64,000 nucleotides of DNA, taken from positions 40,520-104,519 of the forward strand of contig NW_013546511.1 in the NCBI RefSeq assembly GCF_000760515.2. The letters are read 5' to 3'. Positions 1 through 10,719 of this stretch are shown here, piece after piece; position 1 is the stretch's first letter, and each line of letters begins with the position of its first letter. This stretch comes from Mitosporidium daphniae (lineage: Eukaryota > Microsporidia). A program made the position numbers and the translations under genes. The notes beneath the pieces are model-generated. The model had not been told where the DNA came from, ran no database searches, and was given only the letters and a program-made list of their open reading frames with translations.

Positions 1-53
1 CACAAGTGCGGCATCAATTTGATTGAATGGTTGGCTGATCGGTCCGGTCTTTA

Positions 54-602
54 CTATTCCTTCAATGGCTCGTATTCATAAACGGTGCTTGAAAACTCCA
101 CGGCTGACGGGAGATGGTGTTGTATGTACCATAAATACTTTTGGTGAAGTGAGGGATGTGCATTGTATACTCTAACAAGCCTTTTGTAAGTCCTGCGCTC
201 ATATTGCTTGAAGGAGGTTTTGTCGACAAATGGGCTTCTAAGAATGGACCATTTCCTCACATCATATCTCAGGGCCAATGGGCCCGAGGATCCAAAGCTC
301 ATCAGGCATGCTACACGATGGCAAAATTCCGCATAATTTACAAGAGCAGATTTATCTGAAGATGTAAGTTGCACGTCAATGGATCTAGTGCAAGTGGAAG
401 AATCCTTGCTTTTGCGTGTGAATATATCTCGAATCGACCCCACATCTAAGCCTGTTGAGGCGGCATTTTTATCGGCTGCAACAGCAGCAAGCGCTTTTTT
501 CTTTTCGAAAATCTCAATCATCCCATTGATGGTTTCATTTGATATGCCAGTGGCGCGTGCATCGGTAAACACCCTTTTTGCCGTGACAATGAGACTATTC
601 AT
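54..602 (-). CDS. Mitochondrial small-subunit ribosomal protein uS10m
   Basis: The product is a member of the S10 family that joins the head of the mitochondrial small ribosomal subunit. The C-terminal half carries the family signature: a tyrosine-rich helix, a segment RYDVRKWSILRSPFVDKTS, then the FER-type motif YERRTYKRLVRVY and the final strand. The N-terminal 80 residues are an extension, as expected for a mitochondrial precursor. An upstream in-frame ATG at 641 exists, but the codons between (FNFKIN) are simply the AT-rich promoter-like box seen before many genes here, so the ATG at 602 is preferred (182 aa). It is divergent from the SET9-like gene with about 130 bp between. Family assignment is strong. 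It implies a mitochondrial genome that is still translated. Confidence 0.82.
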   Translation of the reverse strand: MNSLIVTAKRVFTDARATGISNETINGMIEIFEKKKALAAVAADKNAASTGLDVGSIRDIFTRKSKDSSTCTRSIDVQLTSSDKSALVNYAEFCHRVACLMSFGSSGPLALRYDVRKWSILRSPFVDKTSFKQYERRTYKRLVRVYNAHPSLHQKYLWYIQHHLPSAVEFSSTVYEYEPLKE

Positions 603-736
603 TTCATTAATTTTAAAATTAAAATTTGGGCGAAATAACATTCCATGCTGCTACTTTATCAATGTGCCAGATTTTAGGATTATTATTGCAATAATCTTCA
701 ATCTTATCAGACGTACAAACAAATTAAATTTGTACA

Positions 737-2037
737 ATGATCCTAGAGGATCCCGCTCTTCTCCTTGACGATCGGCTATCCCAACTTGTCATTGACCAGT
801 CATTTCCGATTCCCATTTCAAGTCGAAAATTTCTTGAAAACGCAAGCGTTGCTGCAAGAAGACGGACCAGGCAGTATGTGTTCTCGCAATACTCAAAAAA
901 GATGTCCATTTTGCCCGTGAAAGAGATTATCCGAGAGATTTCTTCATCTTCTTCTTGTTCCTCCGATGGATTGTCAAAATATGTTCGCTCCATCTCACAG
1001 ATGCTTCAGCGGGACATTGACCTAGCCTCCCCAATCATTCAAAGGTACGAGTTTGTTGTTTCTTCTATTTATAGACATACTGAGAGGTATCTCTCGATTT
1101 TTATGGGCTCCTCTATGGTTGAGTTGGACATTACCAGCAGATATAGACAAAAAGTTATCTGGAAAAGCCACAATTCTCACAAAGGAGAAGAAAATCAACA
1201 AATCAACAGCAATATCCAGCCTCCGGAACATGAAAAGCTTTCTTGTGCAATCAAAAAAACTAAAGCCTGTCATGATGACCCGGAAAACTTTACGGAGCTG
1301 TGTGTAAATGCACTATGTACGTTCTCCACAGGAGAAATGATCAACAATATAACGGGATTTCTACATGAAGTTTCTATTGATGACTTGGCCCAACTTGAGG
1401 CTTGCAATAGCAATTTTTCGGTGTTAGAAACCATATCCAATAGGGAAAGGTTTCATGTCCTTCTTGGACCTGCCAGGTTCATCAATCATGACTGCAATCC
1501 CAATGTAAAGGTACGCGGCAAGCACACCAGTCTTTTTGATTAGTTTGTAAAAAAAGGACATGAAATTTCAGTACAGGCCATTCGTCCCATAAAGCTAGGA
1601 GAAGAGATTTTGGTCTCTTACGGGATATCCTATTTTGAGACAAACAATTCTGGCTGTCTTTGCAGAACATGTGAAAGGTACCTTGAGACACAATTTTTTT
1701 TAGAAATGGAAAATTTCAGTTTGCCACAAATAACTGTGTTGCCAAGGAAAATGGGCATATTTATAAGGAGAATCTAGAGTACCTTCTTCGGCCCCGGCGT
1801 CTTAGAGCAGACATATTCAGCGACCCGATTCCGGTTCAACAATCGGGCCATTCGACCGATGCAATAGGCTGTCCCTGGAGATCCGCCTCCTTTCCAAGCA
1901 CAAAGTCAAAATCGAAGCTGTGCGAAACATGCAAAATTCGATTCTCCGACTATGGCAGGTATTTAATTTGCGAGCGTTGTAATCGGCATTGGCAGACCTA
2001 TGGGTGCTATTGGCCGCTAAAATTTTCTAAAAATTAA
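737..2037 (+). CDS. SET-domain histone methyltransferase, Set9/SUV4-20 type (H4K20)
   Basis: The protein probably methylates histone H4 on lysine 20. The SET core is visible as GPARFINHDCNPNVKF, then AIRPIKLGEEILVSYG, then a CLCRTC post-SET cysteine group. The C-terminus has a CxxC...CxxC pair with RHWQTYGCYWP, which resembles the Set9/SUV4-20 tail. The reading frame is restored by two introns, 1511-1543 (33 nt) and 1678-1703 (26 nt). A third, 1045-1074 (30 nt, no stop, multiple of three), is likely because removing it joins IIQ directly to RHTERYLSIF, the conserved RHLRRY block. Spliced length is 403 aa. The first 120 residues are poorly conserved. The gene ends 25 bp before the transketolase start. 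Confidence 0.85.
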
Positions 2038-2062
2038 ATATCATGAAACCCCAATTCACGTC

Positions 2063-4183
2063 ATGACTCCGGCAACTTTGGTTAATTGCGAATTTGATAT
2101 TGCACTTTTCCATTTTCAAGTGATGAAGTCTTCTACCGCTGCACTGTCATCAAACTGCGCCCCCTCGCTGCTTAGTGCGGATGGGTCTTTGGATTCCCTC
2201 TGCATCGCAACCATCCGCTCGCTCGCAATTGACATGGTTGAGGCTGCCTCCAGCGGACATCCAGGCGCCCCGATTGGGCTGGCCCCCTTGGCCCACGTGC
2301 TTTTTTCTCAGCATTTCAGGAGCGTTGGAACGGACCATTTGTGGATGGGAAGAGATCGATTTGTTCTATCAAACGGCCATGCATGTGCTCTGCAATATGC
2401 AATGCTTTTTCTGCTTGGGTTTCCATTGTCGCTCGATGATTTAAAGTCATTTCGGCAGTTGAACTCAAAAACACCTGGCCATCCAGAATGCCATTTTACA
2501 CCAGGCGTTGAGGTGACAACTGGTCCCTTGGGCCAAGGTCTTGCCAATGCAGTTGGGTTGGCCGTTGCGGAGGCCCATTTGGCCGCTACCTTTAACAAGC
2601 CCGGCTTTACAATATTCAATAATTCGACCTTTTGTATTGTCGGAGATGGCTGCATGCAGGAGGGAGTTTCTGCGGAGGCCTTTTCTCTTGCCGGGCACTT
2701 GAACCTATCGCGCCTTATTGTGATCTACGATGACAATGGAATCCAAATTGACGGTTCTACTGACCTGGCCTTTTCGGAGGATGTTGACTCCAGAATGAAG
2801 TCATACGGATTTAAAGTTTTTGTTGTCGAAAATGGAAACACCGATTTGGTTGCAATATCAAACGCAATTTCTGCTGCTAAAGCAAATACCTGCTCCCCGT
2901 CCTTCATTAGGATAAAGACCATGATTGGCGTAGGGTCGGCTCATCAAGGGACCGAAAAGGTCCATGGATCGCCATTGGGAGCGTCCGATGCTGCTGCCTG
3001 CAAAAAGCTATATTTTGGCAAAAGCCATCCCGCTTGGTATGTTCCTGGAGAGGTCAAGTCCTTTTATGCGGAGGTTCTAGAGCGAAATAATAAGCTTAAA
3101 GAGGAATGGACAAATTCTTTTGAGGCATATTGCATCAATTACCCATTGCTGGCTTTAGAGCTGGAAAATCGCCTTTCTGGAAAGCTTTCACTGAAGATAT
3201 CTGATTTCCCGTCTTACAAATCGACGGATCCCTCGATGGCCACAAGAAAGCTATCTGAAACTTTACTAAGCTCCATTGCAGATAAGCTTTCCTCCTTGGT
3301 TGGTGGATCTGCCGATCTTACTGCCTCCAATCTAACGCGCTGGAAGTCTGCAGTTGATTTTTCTCAGTTCCATCCAGAAGGCCGCTACATTAGATTTGGT
3401 GTGCGCGAGCATGCGATGGCTGCCGTTTGCAATGGGTTGGCCGCTTATGGTCATAAAAAGGAAACGAATGGCTCGCTATTGATTCCCTTTGCAGCGACAT
3501 TTTTGAATTTCATCACCTATGCTTGGGGGGCTGTCCGTCTTTCTGCGCTTTCGCATCATCAAGTGTTATACATTATGACACACGATTCCATCGGACTTGG
3601 AGAAGATGGCCCCACGCATCAGCCGATTGAAGCGCTTGCCGCTCTTAGGGCATTGCCAAACATGTTGACTTTCCGCCCAGCCGATGGAAATGAGGTCTCC
3701 GGCGCCTACTTTGCCGCGCTCTCCTACAATTCCGGCCCCTCTGTGTTGTGCCTTTCTCGACAAAATCTGCCCCAACTGGAGGGATCTTCGATCGAAAAGG
3801 TGTCTCTTGGCGCTTATTCTGTTTGGGAATCGTCTTCGCCTTCGAGCTCGGCTCCGCGTGTGATTTTGGTGGGAACTGGCTCTGAGGTTTCTGTTCTTGT
3901 TGACGCGGCCAAAGCGATGCAAGATAAATGCCGTCTTAGCGTGATTTCAATGCCCTGCATGGAATTGTTCGAACTTCAGCCTGCTTCGTACAAAAAGTCG
4001 ATTTTCCCCGAGGGAATTCCGGTAATCTCGATGGAGGCATCCTGCACTTTTGGATGGTCCAAATATGCAACCATTTCAATTGGAATTGATACCTTTGGCG
4101 CATCAGGGCCGGCCCCCAAACTATTTTCACACTTTGGCCTTACTGCAGATGCCGTAATTAAGGCCATTCAGTCGGTCATTTAA
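2063..4183 (+). CDS. TKL1: Transketolase
   Basis: This is the thiamine-diphosphate enzyme of the non-oxidative pentose phosphate pathway, moving two-carbon units between sugar phosphates in the cytosol. The thiamine-binding motif GDGCMQEG...DDNGIQIDG is near residues 190-235. The N-terminal domain has SGHPGAP and LSNGHACALQY, and the pyrimidine domain has GVREHAMAAV and THDSIGLGEDGPTHQP. It is uninterrupted and full length at 706 aa from the ATG at 2063. The in-frame ATG at 2123 gives 686 aa and lies closer to the conserved start, so it may be the true start. It converges on enolase with 75 bp between stops. No introns are seen, unlike most neighbours. Confidence 0.95.
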   Translation: MTPATLVNCEFDIALFHFQVMKSSTAALSSNCAPSLLSADGSLDSLCIATIRSLAIDMVEAASSGHPGAPIGLAPLAHVLFSQHFRSVGTDHLWMGRDRFVLSNGHACALQYAMLFLLGFPLSLDDLKSFRQLNSKTPGHPECHFTPGVEVTTGPLGQGLANAVGLAVAEAHLAATFNKPGFTIFNNSTFCIVGDGCMQEGVSAEAFSLAGHLNLSRLIVIYDDNGIQIDGSTDLAFSEDVDSRMKSYGFKVFVVENGNTDLVAISNAISAAKANTCSPSFIRIKTMIGVGSAHQGTEKVHGSPLGASDAAACKKLYFGKSHPAWYVPGEVKSFYAEVLERNNKLKEEWTNSFEAYCINYPLLALELENRLSGKLSLKISDFPSYKSTDPSMATRKLSETLLSSIADKLSSLVGGSADLTASNLTRWKSAVDFSQFHPEGRYIRFGVREHAMAAVCNGLAAYGHKKETNGSLLIPFAATFLNFITYAWGAVRLSALSHHQVLYIMTHDSIGLGEDGPTHQPIEALAALRALPNMLTFRPADGNEVSGAYFAALSYNSGPSVLCLSRQNLPQLEGSSIEKVSLGAYSVWESSSPSSSAPRVILVGTGSEVSVLVDAAKAMQDKCRLSVISMPCMELFELQPASYKKSIFPEGIPVISMEASCTFGWSKYATISIGIDTFGASGPAPKLFSHFGLTADAVIKAIQSVI

Positions 4184-4258
4184 AAATAAAGCATACGGTT
4201 GGGGTTAGTTTATTCGTTGCGGTGCAGCATGATTCCTAAATGGAGCTTTCCGCTGCAA

Positions 4259-5599
4259 TTACGCTTGAATGTTAGAAGGATAGCCGGCATATCTGCACTT
4301 TGATCCAAGCTCTTGCTCGATGCGCAAAAGCTGATTGTACTTTTCGGTACGCTCCGAGCGGCATGGCGCACCAGATTTAATCTGGCTAGCATTAAGACCA
4401 ACAGCAAGGTCGGCAATGAAGGTATCACAGGTTTCCCCGGAACGATGGGAGACCATCAATCCCCAGCCAAATTTCTTGACAAGCATAGCGGCATCAATGG
4501 CTTCCGTGACAGAGCCGATTTGATTGACTTTCAAAAGAAGAGCAGAGCACGCATGCTTCTCGACAGCCTCGTTGATACGTTCCGAATTGGTCACGGTGAG
4601 ATCGTCACCAACGATTTGGATCGAAGAAAGCGATTTGGTCAGCATGCACCAGCCCTCCCAATCATCTTGTTCGAATGGATCTTCAATTGAAATGAGATTG
4701 GGAAACTGCTTTTTGAGCGACATATATTCGTCGGCCAATCCGGCTGCGGAGAGGCGGCGGTGAGACTCCAAGGCCATGTTGGGTTTTTTAATATCCAAAT
4801 CGTAAACGCGAGGACGGCCATCTTCCATGATGCAGAACTCGGAGGCCGCAACATCCATGGCAAGGTGGATCTTTCCAGAATATCCAGACGCATCAATGGC
4901 CTCTGTGATAACGGAAAGCGCTTGAGATGGCGTCTCGAAAAATGTAGGTGCAAAGCCACCTTCATCGCCAACTTGGATTTCCTGATGGTATTTGTCGTGG
5001 AGGATTTTTTTCAAATGGTGGTAAACCTCTGTACCAATTTTCATCGCTTCGGCAAAGGACTTTGCACCGGTTGGCATAATCATAAACTCTTGGAATGCAA
5101 GGGAGGAGGAGGCATGCGCACCGCCGTTAATGACATTGAAGGATGGCAATGGGATGGTCAGCTGGCTGTTTGCAGAATTTCCACACAATCTGGAAATGTG
5201 CTCATAAAGAGGGACGTTGTTCTCTGCAGCTCCAGCCCTAGCAACGGCCATAGACACGCCAAGAATAGCATTCGCTCCAAGCTTGGTCTTTTTCGATGTT
5301 CCGTCCAGCTGGTTAAGAAAGGCATCAATCTCCTTTTGAGAAGAAACACACAGCTTAGATTGGATTAATGCGGGGGCAATTATGGTATTGATATTTTCAA
5401 TGGCCTTGAGCACACCTTTGCCCATGTAGTCGGACTTGATGTTATCGCGCAGCTCCAAAGCCTCGTGTATGCCCGTGGAGGCACCAGAAGGTACAGCAGC
5501 ACGGAAGAGCCCCTTGGATGTGGTCAGATCAACCTCAACGGTAGGATTACCACGAGAATCAAATATTTGTCTAGCTACGAGCGCACTAACGGAAGACAT
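4259..5599 (-). CDS. ENO1: Enolase
   Basis: Enolase converts 2-phosphoglycerate to phosphoenolpyruvate in glycolysis. The frame gives 446 aa, normal for the family. It opens with [23 protein letters not shown] and contains [15 protein letters not shown], the magnesium-binding blocks [14 protein letters not shown] and GDDLTVTN, and the C-terminal [18 protein letters not shown] followed by the [14 protein letters not shown] motif. The ATG at 5599 is chosen because it matches the conserved N-terminus. An upstream extension would have to start on GTG. It is a single exon. The 190 bp between it and the next gene forms a divergent promoter. Confidence 0.97.
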   Translation of the reverse strand: MSSVSALVARQIFDSRGNPTVEVDLTTSKGLFRAAVPSGASTGIHEALELRDNIKSDYMGKGVLKAIENINTIIAPALIQSKLCVSSQKEIDAFLNQLDGTSKKTKLGANAILGVSMAVARAGAAENNVPLYEHISRLCGNSANSQLTIPLPSFNVINGGAHASSSLAFQEFMIMPTGAKSFAEAMKIGTEVYHHLKKILHDKYHQEIQVGDEGGFAPTFFETPSQALSVITEAIDASGYSGKIHLAMDVAASEFCIMEDGRPRVYDLDIKKPNMALESHRRLSAAGLADEYMSLKKQFPNLISIEDPFEQDDWEGWCMLTKSLSSIQIVGDDLTVTNSERINEAVEKHACSALLLKVNQIGSVTEAIDAAMLVKKFGWGLMVSHRSGETCDTFIADLAVGLNASQIKSGAPCRSERTEKYNQLLRIEQELGSKCRYAGYPSNIQA

Positions 5600-5789
5600 G
5601 TGGATGTTTGAAAAATTCACTTTTTACATTCCCGTAATGAGCTTTTTCCGTACGATTTCTAGAACGTTCTCTTTGCACGGCTTTCAAGTTTAAAAGTTCT
5701 GAAACAAGTTTATAAATTTTACAAATGACGTTGATAAGCCCAGCATTCTTGTCTCGTATTACCAATTTGGTTGTCGTTTTGAGATTTTG

Positions 5790-6663
5790 ATGACACTGAT
5801 CCAGGAAATCATTAATCGTAGATTATTCGATGAAGACCAAAAATATCGCAGCTCTGTTCTGAAAAACGAATGGATTTCCCGCCAATCTCGAAACATTCTC
5901 GCCTCGCTATTGATAGTATCTTCTTTGCTGCAATTGATGCTAAGTGTAGTGCTTGTGCTTCAAAATGCCGTTTTTTCACTGTTCATTTTCATTTGCCTAC
6001 TTATTCCCAGCCTTCAGGCGGTCATTGTGCTGACTTCGCACAGGTCGTCCTCGGTTCTGATTTCAGCGCCGATTTTGAAAATCTCCTTGATGGCACATAT
6101 TCTTGTTGGGATCGTTTATTCTTTATTTATGATTGCTAACATTGAAGGTCTGATCCCTATGGTTCATAGACCTTGGCTGACTGGTACCGACGCAGCAAAC
6201 TTACTGATACAAAAGTACGTTGCTTTCCCAATCTTATCAGATACCTCTGCTTCTCTATGGATGCCACATGAAAAGCTGAACTTGTTGCAAAGCATTTCGC
6301 TGGATGCGTATCTTTGGGTTAGAGTATCCTTTTTACAGGTGTTGTTTGCGGCTCTGATCGTAATCTCGGTAAGGTTCGTTTCTAATGTGTTAGTTTTTCA
6401 TATCAATTGTGGCCTTAGTTTCCCTTTCATACAGAAAAGGCAGCTATTTGGTTTCGTTGAAAGCGTCGGCGACCAATCGCGTGTCAAAGACATCTGTTTC
6501 GCAAAAACCTGCCAATGGCAATTATCGGGGTAAGTCAGTATCCCCACCAGCCGAATCAGCAGCATTCTCGCCTGCCAGAATTTATAGCCCCGAACCCAAA
6601 AAAATAGCCCCGTATTTTAACAACCAAACGAATCCAAATGTCTATGTGGAGGTGTCCTTGTAA
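5790..6663 (+). CDS. Multi-pass membrane protein of unknown function
   Basis: I do not recognise the family. The protein (282 aa after splicing) starts with a charged helix, then has hydrophobic segments near residues 36-60, 62-83, 98-120 and 180-210, followed by a basic Ser/Pro/Asn-rich tail of about 75 residues. A 25-nt intron, 6369-6393 (GTAAGG...GTTAG), is required. Removing it continues the last membrane segment as IVIS-FFISIVALVSLSYRKG and restores the frame. The layout (short N-terminal helix, four or five membrane spans, exposed basic tail) would fit an ER or nuclear-envelope protein, but that is a guess. Confidence 0.6.
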
Positions 6664-7012
6664 ACACCAAGTATCTGCAATGTACGTAACTTGTCATTGT
6701 TTAAATGCAATAAAAGCTCTTCACATACAAAGCCAAGCGTATGTTATCAAGCATTGTTTATTTAGAGACCCTTTTGATGGATTGCAGTCGCAATTGAAGC
6801 GCTCTGCTGTTTGGCTTCATTTGGCAATCTTTTGTCAAAGCAAAGGATGGCATTTGTCCAGTTCGGCGCAATCGTTTCTCCGGTGCGAGCGGCAGATTTT
6901 TCTGTCACCCGATGTGCGCGAGCTACAGAAGAACCCCTTCAATTTGTTTGCACATCGGATCTGGTGATTGGCTAAAATAAAATTTACATTTGAAGCAGTT
7001 CAAAATGTCAAT
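6664..7012. other. Intergenic stretch without a supported gene
   Basis: About 350 bp separate the membrane-protein stop from the Nudix start. A forward frame is open through most of it (6638-6967), but it overlaps the previous gene, lacks a recognisable domain and cannot be joined to a neighbour by a plausible intron. The last 40 bp contain the AT-rich AAATTTACATTTG element that often precedes starts in this window. I see no RNA gene. Confidence 0.5.
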
Positions 7013-7839
7013 ATGGCTGACTTTATGCCAAACATCATCAAGCCATTGTCTACAACGGCAGGCAGAACGGTGTTTGTTAACTCGCTAAAAAAGGCACTCA
7101 CATCTTTACCTCTGCACGAAATTGAGCTCATTTCGCAAGTTAACACAACCCCCATAGATGTATTGCCACGTGCCTCTGTACTGGCACCATTATACATTTC
7201 TCCTGAAAATGAAAAGGTAGGCCAAAAATGCAGCTAATTGGCTAGTGGATGCTGCTGACCGTACGCACTGAATTTCTTTCTCACCATCCGGGAGAAGTAT
7301 GCTTTCCCGGCGGAAAAAGAGAATTTCAGGACGTTTCCGATATAGACACATCGCTACGAGAAGCATCGGAAGAACTGGGTGTCAACATCGAGGAGCATGT
7401 TGATGAAATCATTGGGGTTTTGCCACCAACACTTGCAAAACATGAACTACTAGTGGTGCCTGTATTGGCATTAATGAAGGGATATCCTCCTCCTTTCTTT
7501 GCGGTCAGCAATTCAGAAGTCGCAAAAACATTCATCGTCCCCTTGGATAAGTTTCTTCAATCCAAATTCCATTCAACATTCGAGGGTATTATTAAAAGCA
7601 AATGGAGCCCACGACCGCACCAACAACATCCCTTTAGGGTTCATACATTTAACATTGAGGACACATGTGGAGAATCGGTGCCCATAATATGGGGAATGAC
7701 TGCTCAAATCCTAATTCAAATATCGCAGCTTTTGTATCCAGACCGCAAGTCTGAATTTCAATTTGAGCCTCCGGAGGGACCCTCGTATTCAGAATTGGCC
7801 CAAGCATATTTTAAATTTAAAATAAATTCAGCCAAGTAA
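7013..7839 (+). CDS. Nudix hydrolase, coenzyme A diphosphatase type (Pcd1/NUDT7-like)
   Basis: The family cleaves CoA and acyl-CoA to phosphopantetheine derivatives and 3',5'-ADP, typically in peroxisomes or mitochondria. The CoA-Nudix signature spans LLTVRTEFLSHHPGEVCFPGG and is followed by the Nudix box G(KREFQD)...SLREASEELGV. A 29-nt intron, 7217-7245, joins RASVLAPLYISPENEK to WMLLTVRTE. Both halves are needed for the fold. The ATG at 7013 gives 265 aa. The C-terminus is SAK, which is not a canonical peroxisomal tripeptide, so location is open. The stop is only 10 bp before the next gene's ATG. Confidence 0.85.
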
Positions 7840-7849
7840 TTTTTCAAAA

Positions 7850-8368
7850 ATGTCCAAATATAAAAATACGCTTCAAGGAATCACTAATACTGCATCGGTG
7901 GCAGTCAAAGTAGGCATATTTTCTATTCTCCTTCGGGAATATTTGTTTGACGTTGCAATTGTAAGAAGCGTGTGTTTTATAATGTACTAGCCTTCTGGCC
8001 CGTCCATGTTTCCCACGCTCAACACAAGTGGCGATGCAATTTTGATCCAAAAAAAAAGGGCTCGCTGCAGCAGGCCATTTGAGCTAAATGATGTGATAAC
8101 AGCGATCAGTCCAATTGAGCCCAAGAAAATAATTTGCAAAAGGATCTCGGCAAAGGTAAATTCAATTTAATGAGTCTAGGAAGGCGAATTGGCCGTTACC
8201 ATTGGCCACGAGCACATGATTATTCCAAAAGGACATGTGTGGCTTCTTGGAGACAATCCAGAAGAGTCGATAGACTCCAGACACTATGGCCCGGTTCCGA
8301 TTGGGCTGATCCAAGGGAAGGCCATTTGTAAGATTTTGCCACTTTCAAATATATTTGCAGCGTTGTAA
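7850..8368 (+). CDS. Mitochondrial inner membrane protease subunit, Imp1/Imp2 type (S26 signal peptidase)
   Basis: This protease removes sorting peptides from proteins reaching the mitochondrial intermembrane space. No single open frame shows it; it appears only after removing introns 7961-7990 (30 nt) and 8156-8179 (24 nt), giving 154 aa. The catalytic serine is in PSGPSMFPTLNTSGD, the catalytic lysine in CKRISAKEG, and the C-terminal box reads VWLLGDNPEESIDSRHYGPVP. An N-terminal hydrophobic stretch (about residues 20-37) would be the membrane anchor. Length is a little under the family norm of 160-190 aa. Subunit 1 versus 2 cannot be decided from sequence alone. All exon lengths are multiples of three. 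Confidence 0.85.
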
Positions 8369-8679
8369 ACTTAAATTTTGCAAGTTTAAAAAATCACTGA
8401 TGAGTGATTGATTAGGTTAAACAGCACAGGCCCGCCAATCATATCTGCCTTCTGCCAAAATCACAAGCGACTCACCGATGATTACTCAACCAATCATACA
8501 TAAAGCCAACTTTGTAATGCATCATCAGCATCAAAATCTTGACAAGCTTTGAGTTTATTTTCACTAGCTATAATTGCTGTATCACATCTGCCTTCCCATC
8601 ATCGATCAGGAAGACAACACAAATTTACACTTTAATTGTTCTAGCTTTGCTAAGGACGCTATAAGTGATTTGACTTTGG
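8369..8679. promoter_or_regulatory. Upstream region of the Pcl cyclin gene
   Basis: This 310-bp stretch has no coding support. It contains an inverted repeat at 8392-8409 (arms AATCACT and AGTGATT around GATG) and further GACTCA- and TTACTCA-like words near 8470-8490, which resemble AP-1/Gcn4 sites. It is one of the longest non-coding gaps in the window, consistent with a regulated promoter for a cyclin. No RNA gene is evident. Confidence 0.4.
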
Positions 8680-9965
8680 ATGCTTTGTACTTCAAGAATA
8701 GGACCGTTTCCTATGAATCAAATGACATTTGGCGGAACTAACAATGCTTTTACATATGTTGAACCATATTTAAGCCACAGTGCTATTTCTTTGGCATCTG
8801 CTGCTGCTAGACCACACAACTATTGTGCATTTCCTGGAAATACGGGTCCTTACCTCGCCTCGTCATTTGGACAAACCACAATTACTGCTCTTGTTCAACC
8901 TTCGGTTTCACTTAACCTGTATGTCTCCATACTGACAGAGGTTATCTTGATCAAGACATCGAACACGCTCAATGGATCCCTCCCGACGGATTCTTGGCCC
9001 CGTTCTCCTTTGCCTCTTTTAAGAGACTTTGTCCTGCAGCTGATCCTGATCTCTCAAAGCCTTCCCATTACACTTCTTATCGTGTTGGTCCTGCTGGACC
9101 GGCTCAGAATGTCGCTTCCATACTATGCGGTGGGAACAAACGAGACAGGCCATCGAGTCTTTCTTGCTGCGCTTATTGTGGCAAACAAGTTCCTGCTGGA
9201 TATACCGGTAAAAAATAGCGTCTGGTCGCAGTGGACCAACAATTACTACTCGATCGTTGATATCAATTTTATGGAGCGCCAATTTCTAAATCTATTGCAC
9301 CATGATATCGAGGTATCGCTCAACGAAGTTCAGCAGCAGTTATGTCTTGTCCAAAGACTCCATTATCATCCGCACCAGCAAAATCGATTCAACGACCACA
9401 AGCGGAATATTACGCCAAAACATTCTCATCATACGATGTCATATCCTCAATTTGCACCACCCCTTTGTCCGTGTAGTGCATACACGGGCGAAAAAAAACG
9501 AGTCCATTGTAACCTGTGTAGTGGTGGGTCCTCTGCGCCATCAACAACAGTTGCATCGGCGTTTATTCCGATCCACCCGCTACCTTTTCAATTGAAAAGA
9601 CAAAAGGGTCAATTTGAGGATAATTTTTATTCACTTCATAATATTCCATCTCCATGTCCATCTCTTGAAAGATCTCCAATCCACTTTGTATATCCACAAT
9701 CAGCATACCGGTCATCTTCATTATCATCTAATTGGATTGCGTCCCAACCAGCGTCCTTTTCCCAGTCGATCTCTTTTGTTTAAACGACATCGGCACCAAA
9801 GAAGTTTAATAAACTAACTATTCTTGCACAGGTTTGGAATTAATTTATAAGCAGCTGATGCAGGCCAAATGGGATTCGGCTGACAATTCGCGGTCCTCGT
9901 TGAGGGAAGCCACCAGAATGGGCATGGTACATGATGGCGAGCTTAAAATGGGAACCTATGTGTAA
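8680..9965 (+). CDS. Pho85-type cyclin (Pcl family)
   Basis: The cyclin box, residues about 110-215, reads LRDFVLQLILISQSL, then DRLRMSLP, GTNETGHRVFLAALIVANKFL and NFMERQFLNLLHHDIEVS. This is the Pcl1/2/9 subtype that activates Pho85 kinases. A homologue of that kinase lies at 19008. The main frame runs to a TAA at 9781. Two more short introns, 9778-9801 (24 nt) and 9832-9854 (23 nt), would add a 46-residue charged tail ending KMGTYV and give 412 aa; this tail is less certain. The N-terminal 100 residues and the Ser/His-rich linker after the box are low complexity. The ATG at 8713 is an alternative start. With the extended model the gene overlaps the next convergent gene by 10 bp. Confidence 0.75.
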
Positions 9966-10598
9966 GCAAAGCGCCATTTGCCACCAACATTGGTCATCAG
10001 CACTATTCTATTGGGCGAAAAGCTGATTGGAGGATGCCCGGACGCAGCAACTTCCAGAAAAGAACATTTAGGGGCGAAAATGACCGATTCCTTGGGAAAG
10101 TTGGATAAATCCAGCACCACTGTGGCCTCGCCTTTGCATAAAATATGGCGTCACGCAATTACCTGATGGGTCACACACTCGAATATAAAAGGTCGACCCA
10201 AAATAACAGTCTTGATCGATATGCCGAATGATTGCGGCGAAAAAGGGCGCTCGATCTCGTGAGGAAGTATCAAGCAGCGACAACAGACCAATTTCATACA
10301 AGATCTTGGATTTAAATTAAAAACAACGGCAAACTGGGTTGGCGAATTTGGATCTAAAATATTCAAGTGCCGCGGCCTGGGCGTATTGCCATTTCGGAAT
10401 TTCCGAAATCAGCTCGTCGTTTCCCTCAGGTAAAATATGAATTTCTTCGGACGAACGTGGTATCGCAGATGAGACGAATGGAGACGGCGAAGCCGGCGAA
10501 ATACGTGGAGATGGTGCAAGAGACTTGATTTCATCAAGCAGATCTATAAGCCCGTCGTCGTCGTTGTCGTTATCATCATTTTTGATGAATGAAGACAT
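9956..10598 (-). CDS. Probable OB-fold-like protein, function unknown
   Basis: The spliced product is 193 aa after removing 10305-10334 (30 nt) and 10132-10162 (31 nt). It begins with an acidic Asp/Asn run (FIKNDDNDNDDDG) and a Ser/Pro-rich linker. It then has a helical segment and a beta-rich region containing FYIRVCDPSGEATVVLDLS and FAPKCSFLEVAASG, which resembles the strand 2-3 and later strands of OB folds in genome-maintenance proteins such as HROB. That resemblance is weak and by eye only. The ATG at 10598 is the first in frame. Its stop overlaps the tail of the cyclin gene on the other strand. Confidence 0.5.
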
Positions 10599-10719
10599 GC
10601 CGGCTTGATACCCCCAAAGCTCAGCTATTGTTAACGACCCCAACTAATATTTCAATTGGCTGATGCAAATTTTAATCTCGTGCTATAAATTGCAATCAAG
10701 CCGATCAAGCCAAACTAAC

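Noticed and set aside
6638-6967. Plus-strand frame of 109 codons before the Nudix gene
   Set aside because: It overlaps the end of the membrane-protein gene, has no domain and no supporting splice junction.
8994-9218. Alternative plus frame inside the cyclin gene (GPAGPAQ-like)
   Set aside because: The cyclin box lies in the other frame. A 20-nt intron that would link to this frame could not be rejoined to the box.
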